64,000 nt of DNA from Crenobacter intestini (GCF_004919095.1 NZ_STGJ01000011.1:62001-126000); one strand, 5' to 3'. Numbered from the stretch's first letter, positions 30,931-40,291 are shown. A program made the numbers and translations. Notes: generated by a model not told the origin, from the letters alone.

Positions 30931-32072
30931 AAACGAGGGATGCACACGCCGAAGTGGCGGTTGTCGGCGCCGGCCCGGTCGGCGCCCTGTTGGCCCTGCG
31001 CCTCGCCCGCGAGGGCCGCCAGGTGGCGGTGCTCGAGGCGCGCGCGCGGCATGGCGTGCCGCGCGACGCGCGCGCGCTGGCGCTCTCGTCCGCGTCGCTC
31101 GCCATGCTCGAGGACGTCTGCCCGCTGCCGCCGGGCGCGGTGACGGCGATCGACCGCGTGCACGTGTCGCAGCAGGGCTTTGCCGGGCGCACCCGCATCG
31201 ACGGCGAAGACCTCGGGCTAGCCCATCTGGGGGCGGTGGTCGACTACCCGGTGCTGGTGGCCGCGCTGGAGGCTGCGCTTGAGGAGGCCGGCGTCGCCGT
31301 GCAATACGGCTGCCGCGTTGAAGGCATCGACACCCTGTCGCGCTACGCGCGGCTGCGTCTGGAAGACGGCGGCACGCTGACCGCGCGCCTGGCGGTGCTC
31401 GCCGACGGCGGGCCGCTCGCCGAGCGCCTGCCCGGTGTGGTGCGCCGCGCGCACGACTACGGCCAGTGCGCGCTGATCGCCGGCGTGAAGTTCGAGCAGC
31501 CGCCCGCGGGCGTCGCCTTTGAACGCTTCGCGGCGGCCGGCCCGTTCGCGCTGCTGCCGCACGGCGACGGCTTCGTGCTGGTGTGGACGCGCAGCCCGGC
31601 CGACGCCGAGCGGCTGTCGGCCGATCCTTTGGCGCTGGCGGCCGAGTTGCAGCAGGCGTTCGGCGGGCGGCTGGGGCGCGTGCGCGAAGTGGGCGGGACG
31701 GCGCGTTTCCCGCTGGTGCTGCGCCAGCTCAACCGGGTGGTGAGCCGGCGCGCGGTGATGATAGGCAACGCCGCGCAGACCATGCACCCGGTCGCCGCGC
31801 AGGGGCTGAACCTCGGCCTGCGCGACGCGGCGACGCTCGCAGGGCTGCTGTCGGGCGCCGCCGACCCGGGCGAGGCGGCCTTGCTCTCCCGCTACGCGGC
31901 CGCACGGCGCGTCGACAGCCACGCGGTGGTCGGCTTCACCCACAGCCTGGTGCGCGTGTTCGACGGCACGGGCGCGCCGGTGTCGCTCGCGCGCGGCACG
32001 GCGATGACGCTGATCGACGCCTTGCCCGGCCTGCGCCGCCGCTTCGCCGGCCATCTGGTTTTCGGGGTATGA
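30927..32072 (+). CDS. ubiH: UbiH-type ubiquinone biosynthesis FAD monooxygenase
   Basis: A 381-residue class A flavoprotein hydroxylase. The N-terminal dinucleotide motif is VAVVGAGPVGALLALRLA. The second FAD-binding motif shows a conserved G/D segment around MIGNAAQTMHPVAAQGLNLG, characteristic of UbiH/UbiF/UbiI. It hydroxylates the benzoquinone ring of a ubiquinone precursor (C6 in E. coli UbiH). It overlaps pepP upstream and the second hydroxylase downstream by four bases. Assignment to UbiH rather than a sibling rests on the pepP neighbour. Confidence 0.87.
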   Translation: MKTRDAHAEVAVVGAGPVGALLALRLAREGRQVAVLEARARHGVPRDARALALSSASLAMLEDVCPLPPGAVTAIDRVHVSQQGFAGRTRIDGEDLGLAHLGAVVDYPVLVAALEAALEEAGVAVQYGCRVEGIDTLSRYARLRLEDGGTLTARLAVLADGGPLAERLPGVVRRAHDYGQCALIAGVKFEQPPAGVAFERFAAAGPFALLPHGDGFVLVWTRSPADAERLSADPLALAAELQQAFGGRLGRVREVGGTARFPLVLRQLNRVVSRRAVMIGNAAQTMHPVAAQGLNLGLRDAATLAGLLSGAADPGEAALLSRYAAARRVDSHAVVGFTHSLVRVFDGTGAPVSLARGTAMTLIDALPGLRRRFAGHLVFGV

Positions 32073-33226
32073 ACACGATGCACAATGAAGACATCCTGGT
32101 AATCGGCGGCGGCCTGGTCGGCGCCGCCAGCGCCTTGGCGCTCGCCCGCGCCGGCCAGCGCGTCGCGCTGATCGAACAGCGCGCGCCCGACTTTGCAGTG
32201 CTGGAAGAGGGGTGGGACGCACGCATCTACGCGGTCAGCCCGGCCAACCGCGCCTTCCTGCAGGCGCTTGGCGCGTGGCCGGACATGGCGCGTGTCGGCA
32301 CCATCACGGCGATGGACGTGAAGGGGGATGCCGGCGGGCGCATCGGCTTTGACGCGCGCGACGCCGACACCGATGCGCTGGCGTGGATCGTCGAGAACCG
32401 CTGGCTGCTCGCCGCGCTGTGGCGCGCGCTGGACGCGGCCGGCGTCGAGCGGCTGACCGGCGTCTCGCCGGTGTCGTTCGCCTCCGACGCCCGCAGCGCC
32501 CGCGTCGGCTTTTCCGACGGCAGCGCGCGGGAAGCGCGGCTGGTGATCGGCGCCGACGGCGCGTCGTCGTGGCTGCGCGATCAACTGGGCATCGCCGCCT
32601 CGGTCAAGCCTTACGGCCACAGCGGGGTGGTCGCCAACTTCGCGTGCGAGAAGCCGCACGGCGGCGTCGCCCGCCAGTGGTTCACCGGCGACGGCGTGCT
32701 CGCCTGGCTGCCGATGGCGGGCAAGCGCGTCTCCATCGTGTGGTCGAGCGCGGACCCGGACGCGCTCACCGCGCTGCCGGCCGCCGAACTATGCGAGCGG
32801 GTCGCCGCCGCCGGCGGCCATGCGCTGGGCGCGTTCGAGCGTTTGACGCCGGCCGCCGCCTTCCCCTTGCGCCTGATCCGCCCGGAACGGGTGATCGGCA
32901 CCCGCGCGCTCTTGGTCGGCGACGCCGCGCACACCGTCCACCCCTTGGCCGGGCAGGGCGTCAACCTCGGCTTCGGCGACGCGATCGCCCTTGAAGCGCT
33001 GCTGTCCCGCGTGCCCGACGCCGGCAGCCACCTGTTGCTGCGCCGCTACGAGCGCAGCCGGCGCGAGGCGGTGCGCACCATGCAGGCCACCTGCGACGGC
33101 CTGTTCACCCTGTTTACCACCCGTGACTTGCCCGGCCTCTCCTGGCTGCGCAATACCGGGCTGACCCTGACCGACAAACTGCCGATGGTGCGGCGCGAAC
33201 TCGCGCGCCGTGCGGTCGGCTTCTGA
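32069..33226 (+). CDS. Second ubiquinone-biosynthesis FAD hydroxylase (UbiI/UbiF/UbiM family)
   Basis: A 385-residue paralogue of the preceding protein. FAD motif ILVIGGGLVGAASALALARA is at the N terminus, ARIYAVSPANRAFLQALGAW follows, and LVGDAAHTVHPLAGQGVNLG is the conserved second FAD site of the family. The enzyme hydroxylates another ring position in the ubiquinone pathway. Betaproteobacteria use varied sets (UbiL, UbiM, UbiI, UbiF), so ring position cannot be fixed from sequence alone. It is cotranscribed with ubiH (ATGA overlap) and followed after 11 bases by dsbC. Confidence 0.85.
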   Translation: MNTMHNEDILVIGGGLVGAASALALARAGQRVALIEQRAPDFAVLEEGWDARIYAVSPANRAFLQALGAWPDMARVGTITAMDVKGDAGGRIGFDARDADTDALAWIVENRWLLAALWRALDAAGVERLTGVSPVSFASDARSARVGFSDGSAREARLVIGADGASSWLRDQLGIAASVKPYGHSGVVANFACEKPHGGVARQWFTGDGVLAWLPMAGKRVSIVWSSADPDALTALPAAELCERVAAAGGHALGAFERLTPAAAFPLRLIRPERVIGTRALLVGDAAHTVHPLAGQGVNLGFGDAIALEALLSRVPDAGSHLLLRRYERSRREAVRTMQATCDGLFTLFTTRDLPGLSWLRNTGLTLTDKLPMVRRELARRAVGF

Positions 33227-33237
33227 AAGGATACTGC

Positions 33238-33993
33238 ATGAGCCCTTCCCGCCTGTTGAGCACCCTGCTGCTGACCCTGCCGCTTCTGGCCTGCTCGCCC
33301 AGCGACGCCGCGCCGAGCGCCGACGCCGTCAAGAAGGCGTTCACCGCGCGCTTCCCCGACCGCGAAGTGGTCAGCGTCGCGCCCAGCCCGGTCGCCGGCC
33401 TCTACGAGGTGGTGATCAAGGGGCAGAACCGCGGCCGCGACGCGTTCACCGTCGTCTACAGCGACGGCAAGGCCGACTACCTGCTGGTCGGCGACCTGAT
33501 CGACGCCAAGAAGCGCGAGAGCCTGACCGAGGCGCGCATGGAGGCGCTCAACAAGGTGAGCGTCGACTTCGCCAAGCTGCCGCTTGCCAAGGCGGTCAAG
33601 GACGTGCGCGGCGACGGCAGCCGCAAGCTGGTGGTGTTCTCCGACCCGGACTGCCCGTTCTGCAAGCGCCTGGAGAAGGACAGCATCGCCAAGCTTAACA
33701 ACGTGACCGTCTACACCTTCCTGATGCCGCTCTCGCAGCTGCACCCGGACGCCGAGCGCAAGAGCCGCGCGGTCTGGTGCAGTGCCGACCCGGCCGCCGC
33801 GTGGACTGCGCTGATGCGCGAGGGCAAGCAGCCTGAGGGCGACGGCAAGTGCGAAGCGCCGATCGCCGAAGTCGCCCAATTGGCCGAACAGTACGGCATC
33901 TCCGGCACGCCGGCCTTGGTGTTCGAGAGCGGCGAGCTGGTCGCCGGCGCGATCCCCGCCGAGGAAATCGAGAAGCGCCTCGCGCGCAAGTGA
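33238..33993 (+). CDS. dsbC: DsbC-type disulfide isomerase with a lipobox
   Basis: A 251-residue periplasmic thiol:disulfide isomerase. The N-terminal dimerisation domain (about 25-85) precedes the thioredoxin fold with active site CPFC in FSDPDCPFCKRLEKD and the cis-proline loop in ISGTPALVFESG. The signal sequence ends LPLLACS, which reads as a lipobox with C19, so the protein may be a lipoprotein rather than soluble as in E. coli. It follows the ubiquinone hydroxylase gene in the same direction. Confidence 0.88.
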   Translation: MSPSRLLSTLLLTLPLLACSPSDAAPSADAVKKAFTARFPDREVVSVAPSPVAGLYEVVIKGQNRGRDAFTVVYSDGKADYLLVGDLIDAKKRESLTEARMEALNKVSVDFAKLPLAKAVKDVRGDGSRKLVVFSDPDCPFCKRLEKDSIAKLNNVTVYTFLMPLSQLHPDAERKSRAVWCSADPAAAWTALMREGKQPEGDGKCEAPIAEVAQLAEQYGISGTPALVFESGELVAGAIPAEEIEKRLARK

Positions 33994-33996
33994 CGC

Positions 33997-34701
33997 GTGC
34001 TTGAGGGCAGGGGGCTGCTGATCGCGCTGGCCGCGTCGCTGGCCGTGCACTGGGCCGTCGTCCGGCTGTGGGCGGCGCCGCAGGCGGCCAGCGGCTCGCC
34101 GGGGGCGCCCTTGCGCGTGCTTGCGCCTCTCCCTCCCGCGCCCGTGCCGGCACCGGCCGCGGCGACTCAAGCGGCGGTCGAGCCTTTGCCCGCAGCGCCG
34201 CTTAGACCTGAGCGGGCGGGCGCTTTGTCGTCCTCCCACGCGGCCTTGCCGCCGGAAGCGCAGGCGCCGGACGCCGTGCAGCCCGCAGAACCCCGAGACG
34301 CGCCTGCCGGGACGGACGCCTTGCCGCCGGTTTCGCAGCCTGGCGAAGAAGCCGCGGTGGCCGACCCGCCTGGCGCGCCTGCAGCACCGGACGCGCCGCG
34401 CGGCTTCGGTGCCGTCGAGTATTGGCCCGCGCGCCTGCTCGATGCGCCCTCGCAGCCGCTCTCGCCGATCGAGCTGCCTACGCCGGCCGCAACACCCGAA
34501 GGTGGCGCACGGCTCGAACTCCTGGTGTACGTCGCCGCCGACGGTAGCGTCGACGCCGTCGAGGTGGTCAGTGCGTCGCCGCCGGGCGTGCTCGAGGCGG
34601 TGGCGCTCGACGTGTTCGGCCGCGCGCGTTTCGAGCCGGGCATCAAGGGTGGCGTCGCGGTCCGCCACTACAAGCGGATCGCGGTGGGTATGTCCATGTA
34701 A
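33997..34701 (+). CDS. TonB-like energy transducer family protein (GTG start)
   Basis: A 234-residue protein with TonB architecture. One membrane helix lies near residues 7-28 (LIALAASLAVHWAVVRLW), followed by a Pro/Ala/Glu-rich periplasmic spacer to about residue 165. The C-terminal TonB_C-like domain contains LELLVYVAADGSVDAVEVVS and FEPGIKGGVAVRHY. The GTG at 33997 is four bases after the dsbC stop. No ExbB/ExbD or outer-membrane receptor is nearby, so the partner is unknown. Proline- and alanine-rich composition makes the middle poorly diagnostic. Confidence 0.7.
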   Translation: MLEGRGLLIALAASLAVHWAVVRLWAAPQAASGSPGAPLRVLAPLPPAPVPAPAAATQAAVEPLPAAPLRPERAGALSSSHAALPPEAQAPDAVQPAEPRDAPAGTDALPPVSQPGEEAAVADPPGAPAAPDAPRGFGAVEYWPARLLDAPSQPLSPIELPTPAATPEGGARLELLVYVAADGSVDAVEVVSASPPGVLEAVALDVFGRARFEPGIKGGVAVRHYKRIAVGMSM

Positions 34702-34779
34702 TTGATGGTTGGGTTAAGATGGCAGCACGCAGGCGGATCACCGCCGCGCATCAATAATGCAGACTCACGAGGAAACACC

Positions 34780-35037
34780 ATGTCCGATCTGAAGAACATT
34801 TTCGAACAAGCACAAAAAGACGTGACCTCGCTCGCCGAGCGTCCGGACAACGCGACCATGCTGCAGCTCTACTCGCTGTTCAAGCAGGCGACCAGCGGTG
34901 ACGTGCAGGGCGAGAAGCCGGGCATGATGGATTTCATCAACCGCGCCAAGTTCGAGGCGTGGGAGAAGTGCAAGGGCCTGACCGCCGACGAGGCGATGCA
35001 GAAATACGTCGACCTGGTGGAAAGCCTGAAGGCCTGA
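34780..35037 (+). CDS. Acyl-CoA-binding protein (ACBP)
   Basis: An 85-residue four-helix protein. The family pattern is clear: LYSLFKQATSGDVQGEKPG followed by MMDFINRAKFEAWEKCKGL, including the conserved Tyr, Lys and Trp that hold the acyl-CoA head group. It binds medium and long acyl-CoA esters and may buffer them in the cytosol. ACBP is common in eukaryotes and found in a minority of bacteria. GAGGAAA precedes the ATG at 34780. A very strong palindromic terminator follows. Confidence 0.93.
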   Translation: MSDLKNIFEQAQKDVTSLAERPDNATMLQLYSLFKQATSGDVQGEKPGMMDFINRAKFEAWEKCKGLTADEAMQKYVDLVESLKA

Positions 35038-35048
35038 TCCGGTAAGAC

Positions 35049-35090
35049 CCCATGCAAAACGGCCCCTCGCGAGGGGCCGTTTTGCATGGG
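35049..35090. terminator. 42-bp perfect palindrome terminator after ACBP gene
   Basis: Positions 35049-35069 and 35070-35090 are exact reverse complements. The core CGGCCCCTCG/CGAGGGGCCG is flanked by AAAA and TTTT. It lies 11 bases after the ACBP stop. Symmetry would allow termination on either strand, though no minus-strand gene ends here. Confidence 0.9.
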
Positions 35091-35192
35091 CTTGATCCAG
35101 CTCAAGTAGCGCTGCGGCGGCGTGCTTTGTCATTGTCATTGAAGGTAGAATGATCGCACCAGACCTAATAAATAATCAGGGGATTTCGCAGC

Positions 35193-36803
35193 ATGAAGAT
35201 CGTAAGCAAACTCGCGGCGCTGGTCGCCGTCGGCGTGTCGGCCACCGCGCTGACCGGCTCCATCGGGCTGTACCAGCTCTCCAAAATGGATAAGGTGGTG
35301 GATGATGCCTTCGACAGCACGCTGCCGAGTGTCGCCATCCTCGGCAATGTGCGGGCCGACTATCTGGCGCTGCAGCAGCATACCCAGTTCCACCTGATGA
35401 GCCAGGACGACGCGCAGATGAGCGGACTCGAGTCGGAGATTGCCAAGCTCGAGCAGGACCTGCAACAGCAGCTTGCCGCGTACGAGCCCTTGCTGTGGGA
35501 CGACCAGGACCGCGCCTTGTACGCCGAGCTCAAACGGCAGCTCGCCGCGCTCGATCAGGTGCTGGACCAGGTGCGGGATCTGTCGCGGCAGCACCGGGAC
35601 GAGGAGGCTGCCGCCTTGCTGTTGGGGTCGATTGCCAAGTCCGACGCGCTCGACAAGGTGATGGCCGACTATCTGAAGTACAACCTTGACTGGGTGGCGG
35701 TGGGCAAGGCCGACGCGGCTTCTGCGTACCGCCAGGCGCAGTGGCTGGTAGGCGGCGCCTTCGTCGCGGCCTTGCTGCTGTTGGGCGTGATCGGCACCTT
35801 GCTCGGCCGGCAGGTTGCCGGCAGTCTGCGCCGTGCCGGGCAGGACGTGTGCGAAATCGCCAACACGCGCGACTTCACCCGCAGGCTCGACGTGTCGGGC
35901 AACGACGAGGTCGCTGCGATGCTTGCCGCGCTCAACGGCCTGCTCGGGCAGTTGCAGCAGAGCCTGGCGACGCTGCGCAGCGGCGCGGATGAGGTGTCGG
36001 CTGCCGCTGGCGAACTGGTAGGTGGCGCGCACGCGGTGTCGACGGCATCCAGCCAGCAAAGCGCGTCGGCCGCCGAAATGGCGGCTGCGGTGGAAGAGGT
36101 GACGGTCAGCATCGGCATGGTCGCCCAGCGCACGCAGGAGGCGGACACCCTGTGCCGCCAGGTGGGCGAGCAGGCGGGGGACGGCCACACGGCGATCGGC
36201 GAGACGGCGGCGGGTGTCGAGGCGGTTGCCGTGTCGGTCGGCGAGGCGGGCGGGCATCTGGCCGAACTCGACCGCCAGATGGGCGAGGTGATCGCGGTGG
36301 TCAACATCATCCGCGACGTCGCCGAGCAGACCAACTTGCTGGCGCTCAACGCGGCGATCGAGGCGGCGCGCGCCGGCGAGCAGGGGCGCGGCTTCGCGGT
36401 GGTCGCCGACGAGGTGAGGAAACTGGCCGAGCGTACCGCCGGCTCGACCAGCCATATCGCGAAAATCATCGACGAAGTGCGCCGCGTCTCCGGCGGTGCG
36501 CTCGAGCGCATGCGCTCGGCCGAGCTGCAGGTGGCGAGCGGGCTGGCGGGCGCCGGCGGCGCCCGCACGCGCATGGACGAAGTGCTGGCTGCCGCGACGC
36601 AAAGCGGGCGGCTGGTCGGCGAGATCGCGGTCGCCATCGGCGAGCAGAGCCAGGCGACGGCCAGCATCGCCCGCCAGGTCGAGCAGGTCGCGCAGATGGC
36701 CGAAGCCAATTCGGCGGCGACGGCCCAGGCTGCCGCGCGTTCGCAGGCGCTGGAGGCCCTGGCCGGCAAGATGCGCGCCGAGGCGGCGCGCTACCGGGTC
36801 TGA
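35193..36803 (+). CDS. Methyl-accepting chemotaxis protein
   Basis: A 536-residue chemoreceptor of classical layout. Membrane segment 1 is at about 6-28, then a ~150-residue helical periplasmic sensor of the four-helix-bundle type. Membrane segment 2 is near 186-207, and a HAMP domain follows. The cytoplasmic signalling tip is [20 protein letters not shown] followed by [10 protein letters not shown]. The C terminus ([10 protein letters not shown]) has no CheR/CheB-binding pentapeptide. The ligand is unknown. No che genes are next to it; the CheB-like gene in this window lies about 19 kb upstream. Confidence 0.93.
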   Translation: MKIVSKLAALVAVGVSATALTGSIGLYQLSKMDKVVDDAFDSTLPSVAILGNVRADYLALQQHTQFHLMSQDDAQMSGLESEIAKLEQDLQQQLAAYEPLLWDDQDRALYAELKRQLAALDQVLDQVRDLSRQHRDEEAAALLLGSIAKSDALDKVMADYLKYNLDWVAVGKADAASAYRQAQWLVGGAFVAALLLLGVIGTLLGRQVAGSLRRAGQDVCEIANTRDFTRRLDVSGNDEVAAMLAALNGLLGQLQQSLATLRSGADEVSAAAGELVGGAHAVSTASSQQSASAAEMAAAVEEVTVSIGMVAQRTQEADTLCRQVGEQAGDGHTAIGETAAGVEAVAVSVGEAGGHLAELDRQMGEVIAVVNIIRDVAEQTNLLALNAAIEAARAGEQGRGFAVVADEVRKLAERTAGSTSHIAKIIDEVRRVSGGALERMRSAELQVASGLAGAGGARTRMDEVLAAATQSGRLVGEIAVAIGEQSQATASIARQVEQVAQMAEANSAATAQAAARSQALEALAGKMRAEAARYRV

Positions 36804-36949
36804 GCGGCGTTGCGCGTCCGGAAGATGTTGGGCGGCCGTGTTCCGCCGCGAGGTATTTCCTCGGGATGCAGCTAATCCAATTTGGATATACACTCGGCGG
36901 GCACCATGCCTTTATGCATGGAAAGCTATAAAAGGGGAGCGTAGATACC

Positions 36950-38743
36950 ATGCAATTCTGGATGCGCGCGTACGAATGGGTCGAGCGGACCTTCTGGTTC
37001 ACGCTCGGGCGCAAGCTGTGCAGTTTCTTCTTCGTCAGCCTGTTCCAGCTGGCGATGGTCGCCTACCTCTACTTTGCGCTGGAGGACATCCGCGCGCTGG
37101 TGGGCAGCGGGCTTTCCGGCGACGCGCGCGCCGGTGCGCTCGCCCTGATCGAGCGCACGCAGTGGCTGTCGCTCGCGACCTGGCTCCTGTGTTTCGTGCT
37201 GACCGCCTTCATGGTGTGGTATCTGCGCTACCTGATCGTGCGCCCGCTCAGGATGATCATCGGCATCTTCCGCCAGATCGCCGCCGGCGAGGGCGACCTC
37301 TCCGGCAGCATCCCGGCGACCACCTACGACGAGATCCGCGAGCTCTCCGACGCGCACAACCAGTTCCTGCACAAGATGCGCGAGATCATCGGCAAGGTGC
37401 AGGCGACGACCATCCGCATCGCGGTCGATTCGGTACGTACGCGCAATAATCTGGGCGCGTCGCTCGCGGTCGCGCGCGAGCAGGACGCGCTGACCGCCGA
37501 AGTGCAGTCGGTCAGCGCGCAGAACGCGGTCGGCATCGAGCAGGTCAGCGGGCAGACCATGGCGATCTCGACGACCACGCAGGACAACCTTGCCGTCGCC
37601 CGCGCGTCCTATCAGGAATTGTGCGAAGTCGCGCAGCGCATCGGCGAGATCAACGGCCAGGTCGGCCGATTCAGCGAGACCGTCGGCAGCCTGAACGAGC
37701 GTTCGCAGACCATCTTGCAGGTGGTCACCCTGATCAAGGACATTTCCGACCAGACCAACCTTCTGGCGCTCAACGCGGCGATCGAAGCGGCGCGCGCCGG
37801 CGAGTCCGGCCGCGGCTTCGCGGTGGTCGCCGACGAGGTGAGGAAGCTCGCCGAGAAGGTGCGTGTCGCCACCGAGGACATCTCGGGCAATATCGACGGC
37901 ATGCTGAACCTGGTCGGCCGCACGCTGGACGAGACGCGCCTGATCTCGCAGGACACGGTCAACGCCCGCGAGGCGGTCGACAAGGCGTCCAGCCATTTCG
38001 GCAAGATGGTCGGCGACTTCGAGGGCGCGACGCGGAGCCTCGCCGAGATCGCGGTGACCATGGAGCGTTTCTCGGTCGCCAACACCCAGGTCAACCACAA
38101 CGTGATGACGGTGCACGCGCTGAGCGAAGACGTCAGCCGTCAGCTGGGTGAATCGACGCAGGTGTCGCGCCAGCTTTCCGGCGCCGCCGAGGACGTGCAG
38201 GCGCTGGTGTCGCGTTTCGTGCTGGGCGAGGGCGCGCTCGACGCGCTGGTGGGTGCCGGAAAGGCGCTGCGCCAGACGCTGGAAGCACGGCTGGCGCTGT
38301 GGCGCACGGCCGGCGTCGCCATCGACGACAGGCAGTACCGGCCGATCGCCGGTACCAACCCGGTCAAGTACCACACCGCGTACGACGCACAGATCGAGCG
38401 CGAATTGCAGGGGCTGCTCGACGCCCTGCTCGCCGGCCACCGGGGCGCCTGCTACTGCCTGCTGGTCGACGCCAACGGCTACGCGCCGACGCATAATGCC
38501 GCCTTCTCGCGGCCGCCCAGCGGCGACGCTGCGCTCGACCTCGTGCATAGCCGCGACAAGCGCATCTTTGGCGACGAAGTCGGCCTGCGCTCGGCGCGCA
38601 ACGAAGCGCCGCTGCTGATGCAGACTTACGCGCGCGACACCGGCGAGGTACTGTCCGAGCTTGCGCTGCCGGTGCGTGTCGCCGGCCGGCACTGGGGCGC
38701 GCTGCGCATCGGTTTCGACCCGCAGCGCCTGCTGGGCGACTGA
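36950..38743 (+). CDS. Methyl-accepting chemotaxis protein with an extra C-terminal domain
   Basis: A 597-residue receptor. Two membrane helices (about 22-44 and 73-93) are joined by only ~28 residues, so there is no periplasmic sensor domain. A HAMP-like region (to ~145) and a long signalling coiled coil with [20 protein letters not shown] follow. After about residue 455 comes a ~140-residue globular domain ([59 protein letters not shown]) that reads like a single Cache/PAS-like sensor placed after the tip. Signal input is therefore probably cytosolic. A terminator follows. Confidence 0.88.
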   Translation: MQFWMRAYEWVERTFWFTLGRKLCSFFFVSLFQLAMVAYLYFALEDIRALVGSGLSGDARAGALALIERTQWLSLATWLLCFVLTAFMVWYLRYLIVRPLRMIIGIFRQIAAGEGDLSGSIPATTYDEIRELSDAHNQFLHKMREIIGKVQATTIRIAVDSVRTRNNLGASLAVAREQDALTAEVQSVSAQNAVGIEQVSGQTMAISTTTQDNLAVARASYQELCEVAQRIGEINGQVGRFSETVGSLNERSQTILQVVTLIKDISDQTNLLALNAAIEAARAGESGRGFAVVADEVRKLAEKVRVATEDISGNIDGMLNLVGRTLDETRLISQDTVNAREAVDKASSHFGKMVGDFEGATRSLAEIAVTMERFSVANTQVNHNVMTVHALSEDVSRQLGESTQVSRQLSGAAEDVQALVSRFVLGEGALDALVGAGKALRQTLEARLALWRTAGVAIDDRQYRPIAGTNPVKYHTAYDAQIERELQGLLDALLAGHRGACYCLLVDANGYAPTHNAAFSRPPSGDAALDLVHSRDKRIFGDEVGLRSARNEAPLLMQTYARDTGEVLSELALPVRVAGRHWGALRIGFDPQRLLGD

Positions 38744-38790
38744 CACCGGCCCCCAAGCTGCCCGGCGCTTGCCGTGGCTAAGGATGCTCA

Positions 38791-38821
38791 ACCCTGCTTG
38801 TCCCGCAAGCAGGGTTTTTTT
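38791..38821 (+). terminator. Rho-independent terminator after the second chemoreceptor gene
   Basis: Perfect 10-bp stem ACCCTGCTTG/CAAGCAGGGT with loop TCCCG and seven T residues. Confidence 0.9.
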
Positions 38822-38913
38822 GCGCAGAGGAAGGGCGGGGGCGCCGCTTGAGTGGGGCTGGCCATGCCAGCCATCCGGGCCCCGACGACGCCGGGGCTCT
38901 TTGCCTGCAAGGC

Positions 38914-39471
38914 TCAGCGCAGCGCGAGGGTGACCACGCCCAGTACCGCGAACAGCCCGGCCGCGAAACGGTGGACGACATGCTTGGGCAGCTTGTTGGC
39001 GGCGACTTCGCCCAGCAGTACGGCCGGCACGTTGGCGATCATCATGCCGAGCGTGGTGCCCAGGACGACCATCACCGTCTCGTGGTAACGGGCGGCCAGC
39101 GCGACGGTGGCGACCTGCGTCTTGTCGCCCATCTCGGCGAGGAAGAATGCGATCAGCGTCGCGCCGAACACGCCGAAGCGCTCGCTCAGGCGGGTGTCGT
39201 CGTCGAGTTTGTCGGGGACCAGCATCCACAGCGCCATCGCGATAAACGACGCGCCGAGGATCCAGCGCAGCGTGTCCGGCCCCAATAGCGCGGTGATCCA
39301 GCTGCCCAGGGCGGCGGCGCCGGCATGGTTGAGCACGGTGGCGACCAGGATGCCGAGGATGATGGGGACGGGTTTCTTGTAGCGGGCGGCGATCAGGAGC
39401 GCGAGCAGTTGCGTCTTGTCGCCGATTTCGGCCAGCGCGACGATGCCGGTGGAGAAGAAGAGGGCTTCCAT
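38914..39471 (-). CDS. TMEM165/GDT1 (UPF0016) family Mn2+ exporter
   Basis: A 185-residue inner-membrane protein with about six helices in two inverted repeats. Each repeat carries the family motif E-x-G-D-K-T: VALAEIGDKTQLLALLIA near the start and FFLAEMGDKTQVATVALAA in the second half. Family members export Mn2+ or Ca2+. The ATG at 39471 (MEALFFSTGIVALAEIGDKT) matches the usual family start; the open frame runs further upstream but only through the riboswitch. Position behind a yybP-ykoY manganese riboswitch supports manganese as substrate. Confidence 0.92.
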   Translation of the reverse strand: MEALFFSTGIVALAEIGDKTQLLALLIAARYKKPVPIILGILVATVLNHAGAAALGSWITALLGPDTLRWILGASFIAMALWMLVPDKLDDDTRLSERFGVFGATLIAFFLAEMGDKTQVATVALAARYHETVMVVLGTTLGMMIANVPAVLLGEVAANKLPKHVVHRFAAGLFAVLGVVTLALR

Positions 39472-39542
39472 GGAGGAGGGGTCCAGGGGGCTGCAGGTAG
39501 GCCATGACGCGACGGCGTGGCAGCCCCGCATGGGCACCCCGT

Positions 39543-39660
39543 GGCGTCATGGGTCTTGCCAGACCTGGATCAGGTTGCCGGTACCATGGCTTGCGCCAAG
39601 TCTGTTGATACCGGCCGGCGTCGCGTTCGCGCCGAGGCTACTCCCCCAGAACGGGACGCA
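39543..39660 (-). promoter_or_regulatory. yybP-ykoY manganese riboswitch
   Basis: Read on the minus strand, the leader holds the hallmark blocks: GGGGGAGTAGCC (first Mn-site loop), TCAACAGACTTGG, and near the 3' end GGTCTGGCAAGACC. The first and last helix strands are GCGTC and GACGC (39544-39548). The RNA precedes a UPF0016/TMEM165 exporter gene, a standard target of this class. The start codon is about 72 bases beyond the aptamer. A downstream CCATGACGC/GCGTCATGG repeat could compete with the closing helix. Confidence 0.85.
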
Positions 39661-39693
39661 TGATATTTGAAAGCCGCATCCGCGGCAAGCGCC

Positions 39694-40152
39694 TCAATCG
39701 AGGGCCGATGTGCACTGCGGGCAGCGCGTCGCGGCGACGGGGACCTGCGAGCAGCAGTACGGGCAGGCCTTGGTGTCCGGCGCCGGGGCTTCGGCCGGCT
39801 TCTCGCGCCGCAACTGGTTGATCACCTTGACGAGCGCAAACACGGCAAAGGCGATGATGGTGAAGCTGATCACCGCATTGATGAACAGGCCGAGGTTCAG
39901 CGTGATGGCGCCGGCTTCCTTCGCCGCGGCGACCGAAACGTACGGGCCGGCCTGCTTGCTGCCTTCCTTCAGGACGAAGAACAGGTTGGAGAAGTCGACG
40001 TTGCCGAGCAGGATGCCGATCGGAGGCATGATGATGTCGTCGACCAGCGATTTCACGATGGTGCCGAAGGCGCCACCGATCACCACGCCGACAGCCAGGT
40101 CCAGTGCGTTGCCGCGCACGGCGAATTCACGGAATTCCTTGAGGATGGCCAT
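39694..40152 (-). CDS. mscL: Large-conductance mechanosensitive channel MscL with C-terminal zinc ribbon
   Basis: A 152-residue inner-membrane channel that opens under hypo-osmotic shock. The N terminus ([21 protein letters not shown] followed by [20 protein letters not shown]) is the conserved MscL start and pore helix. The second helix is at about 75-100. The tail has a CPYC...CPQC pattern in its last ~20 residues, a short zinc-ribbon-like motif not present in E. coli MscL. Standard MscL is about 135 residues, so this tail accounts for the extra length. Confidence 0.95.
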   Translation of the reverse strand: MAILKEFREFAVRGNALDLAVGVVIGGAFGTIVKSLVDDIIMPPIGILLGNVDFSNLFFVLKEGSKQAGPYVSVAAAKEAGAITLNLGLFINAVISFTIIAFAVFALVKVINQLRREKPAEAPAPDTKACPYCCSQVPVAATRCPQCTSALD

Positions 40153-40255
40153 TATTTGAAATCTCCGCAGGGATCAGATGCAAGATAGGGTTGAAACTTC
40201 CCTATCGTAGTGGGGCATCCGGTCTGGCGGCAAGCAAGCTTTGCACGCAGGCATG

Positions 40256-40286
40256 AAAAAAGCCGCGCTGGTGTGCGCGGCTTTTT
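40256..40286 (-). terminator. Terminator downstream of tRNA-Asn
   Basis: Stem GCCGCGC/GCGCGGC flanked by A6 and T5 (AAAAAAGCCGCGC...GCGCGGCTTTTT). It lies just after the 3' end of the minus-strand tRNA and is symmetrical enough to act in both directions. Confidence 0.8.
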
Positions 40287-40291
40287 GAATC

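Noticed and set aside
36870-36890. ATCCAA-T-TTGGAT repeat upstream of the second chemoreceptor gene as a specific operator
   Set aside because: It is a perfect 6-1-6 repeat but short, and nothing nearby suggests which factor would bind; not strong enough to list as a feature.
38870-38920. Hairpin GCCCCG...CGGGGC as terminator of the Mn exporter gene
   Set aside because: It lacks a T tract on the minus strand and lies within GC-rich sequence where such stems are common.
39541-39620. TPP riboswitch, suggested by CCTGATCCAGGT and GGCAAGACC-like text
   Set aside because: The order of blocks (GGGGGAGTAGCC, TCAACAGACTTGG, GGTCTGGCAAGACC) is that of yybP-ykoY, and the downstream gene is a Mn exporter, not a thiamine gene.
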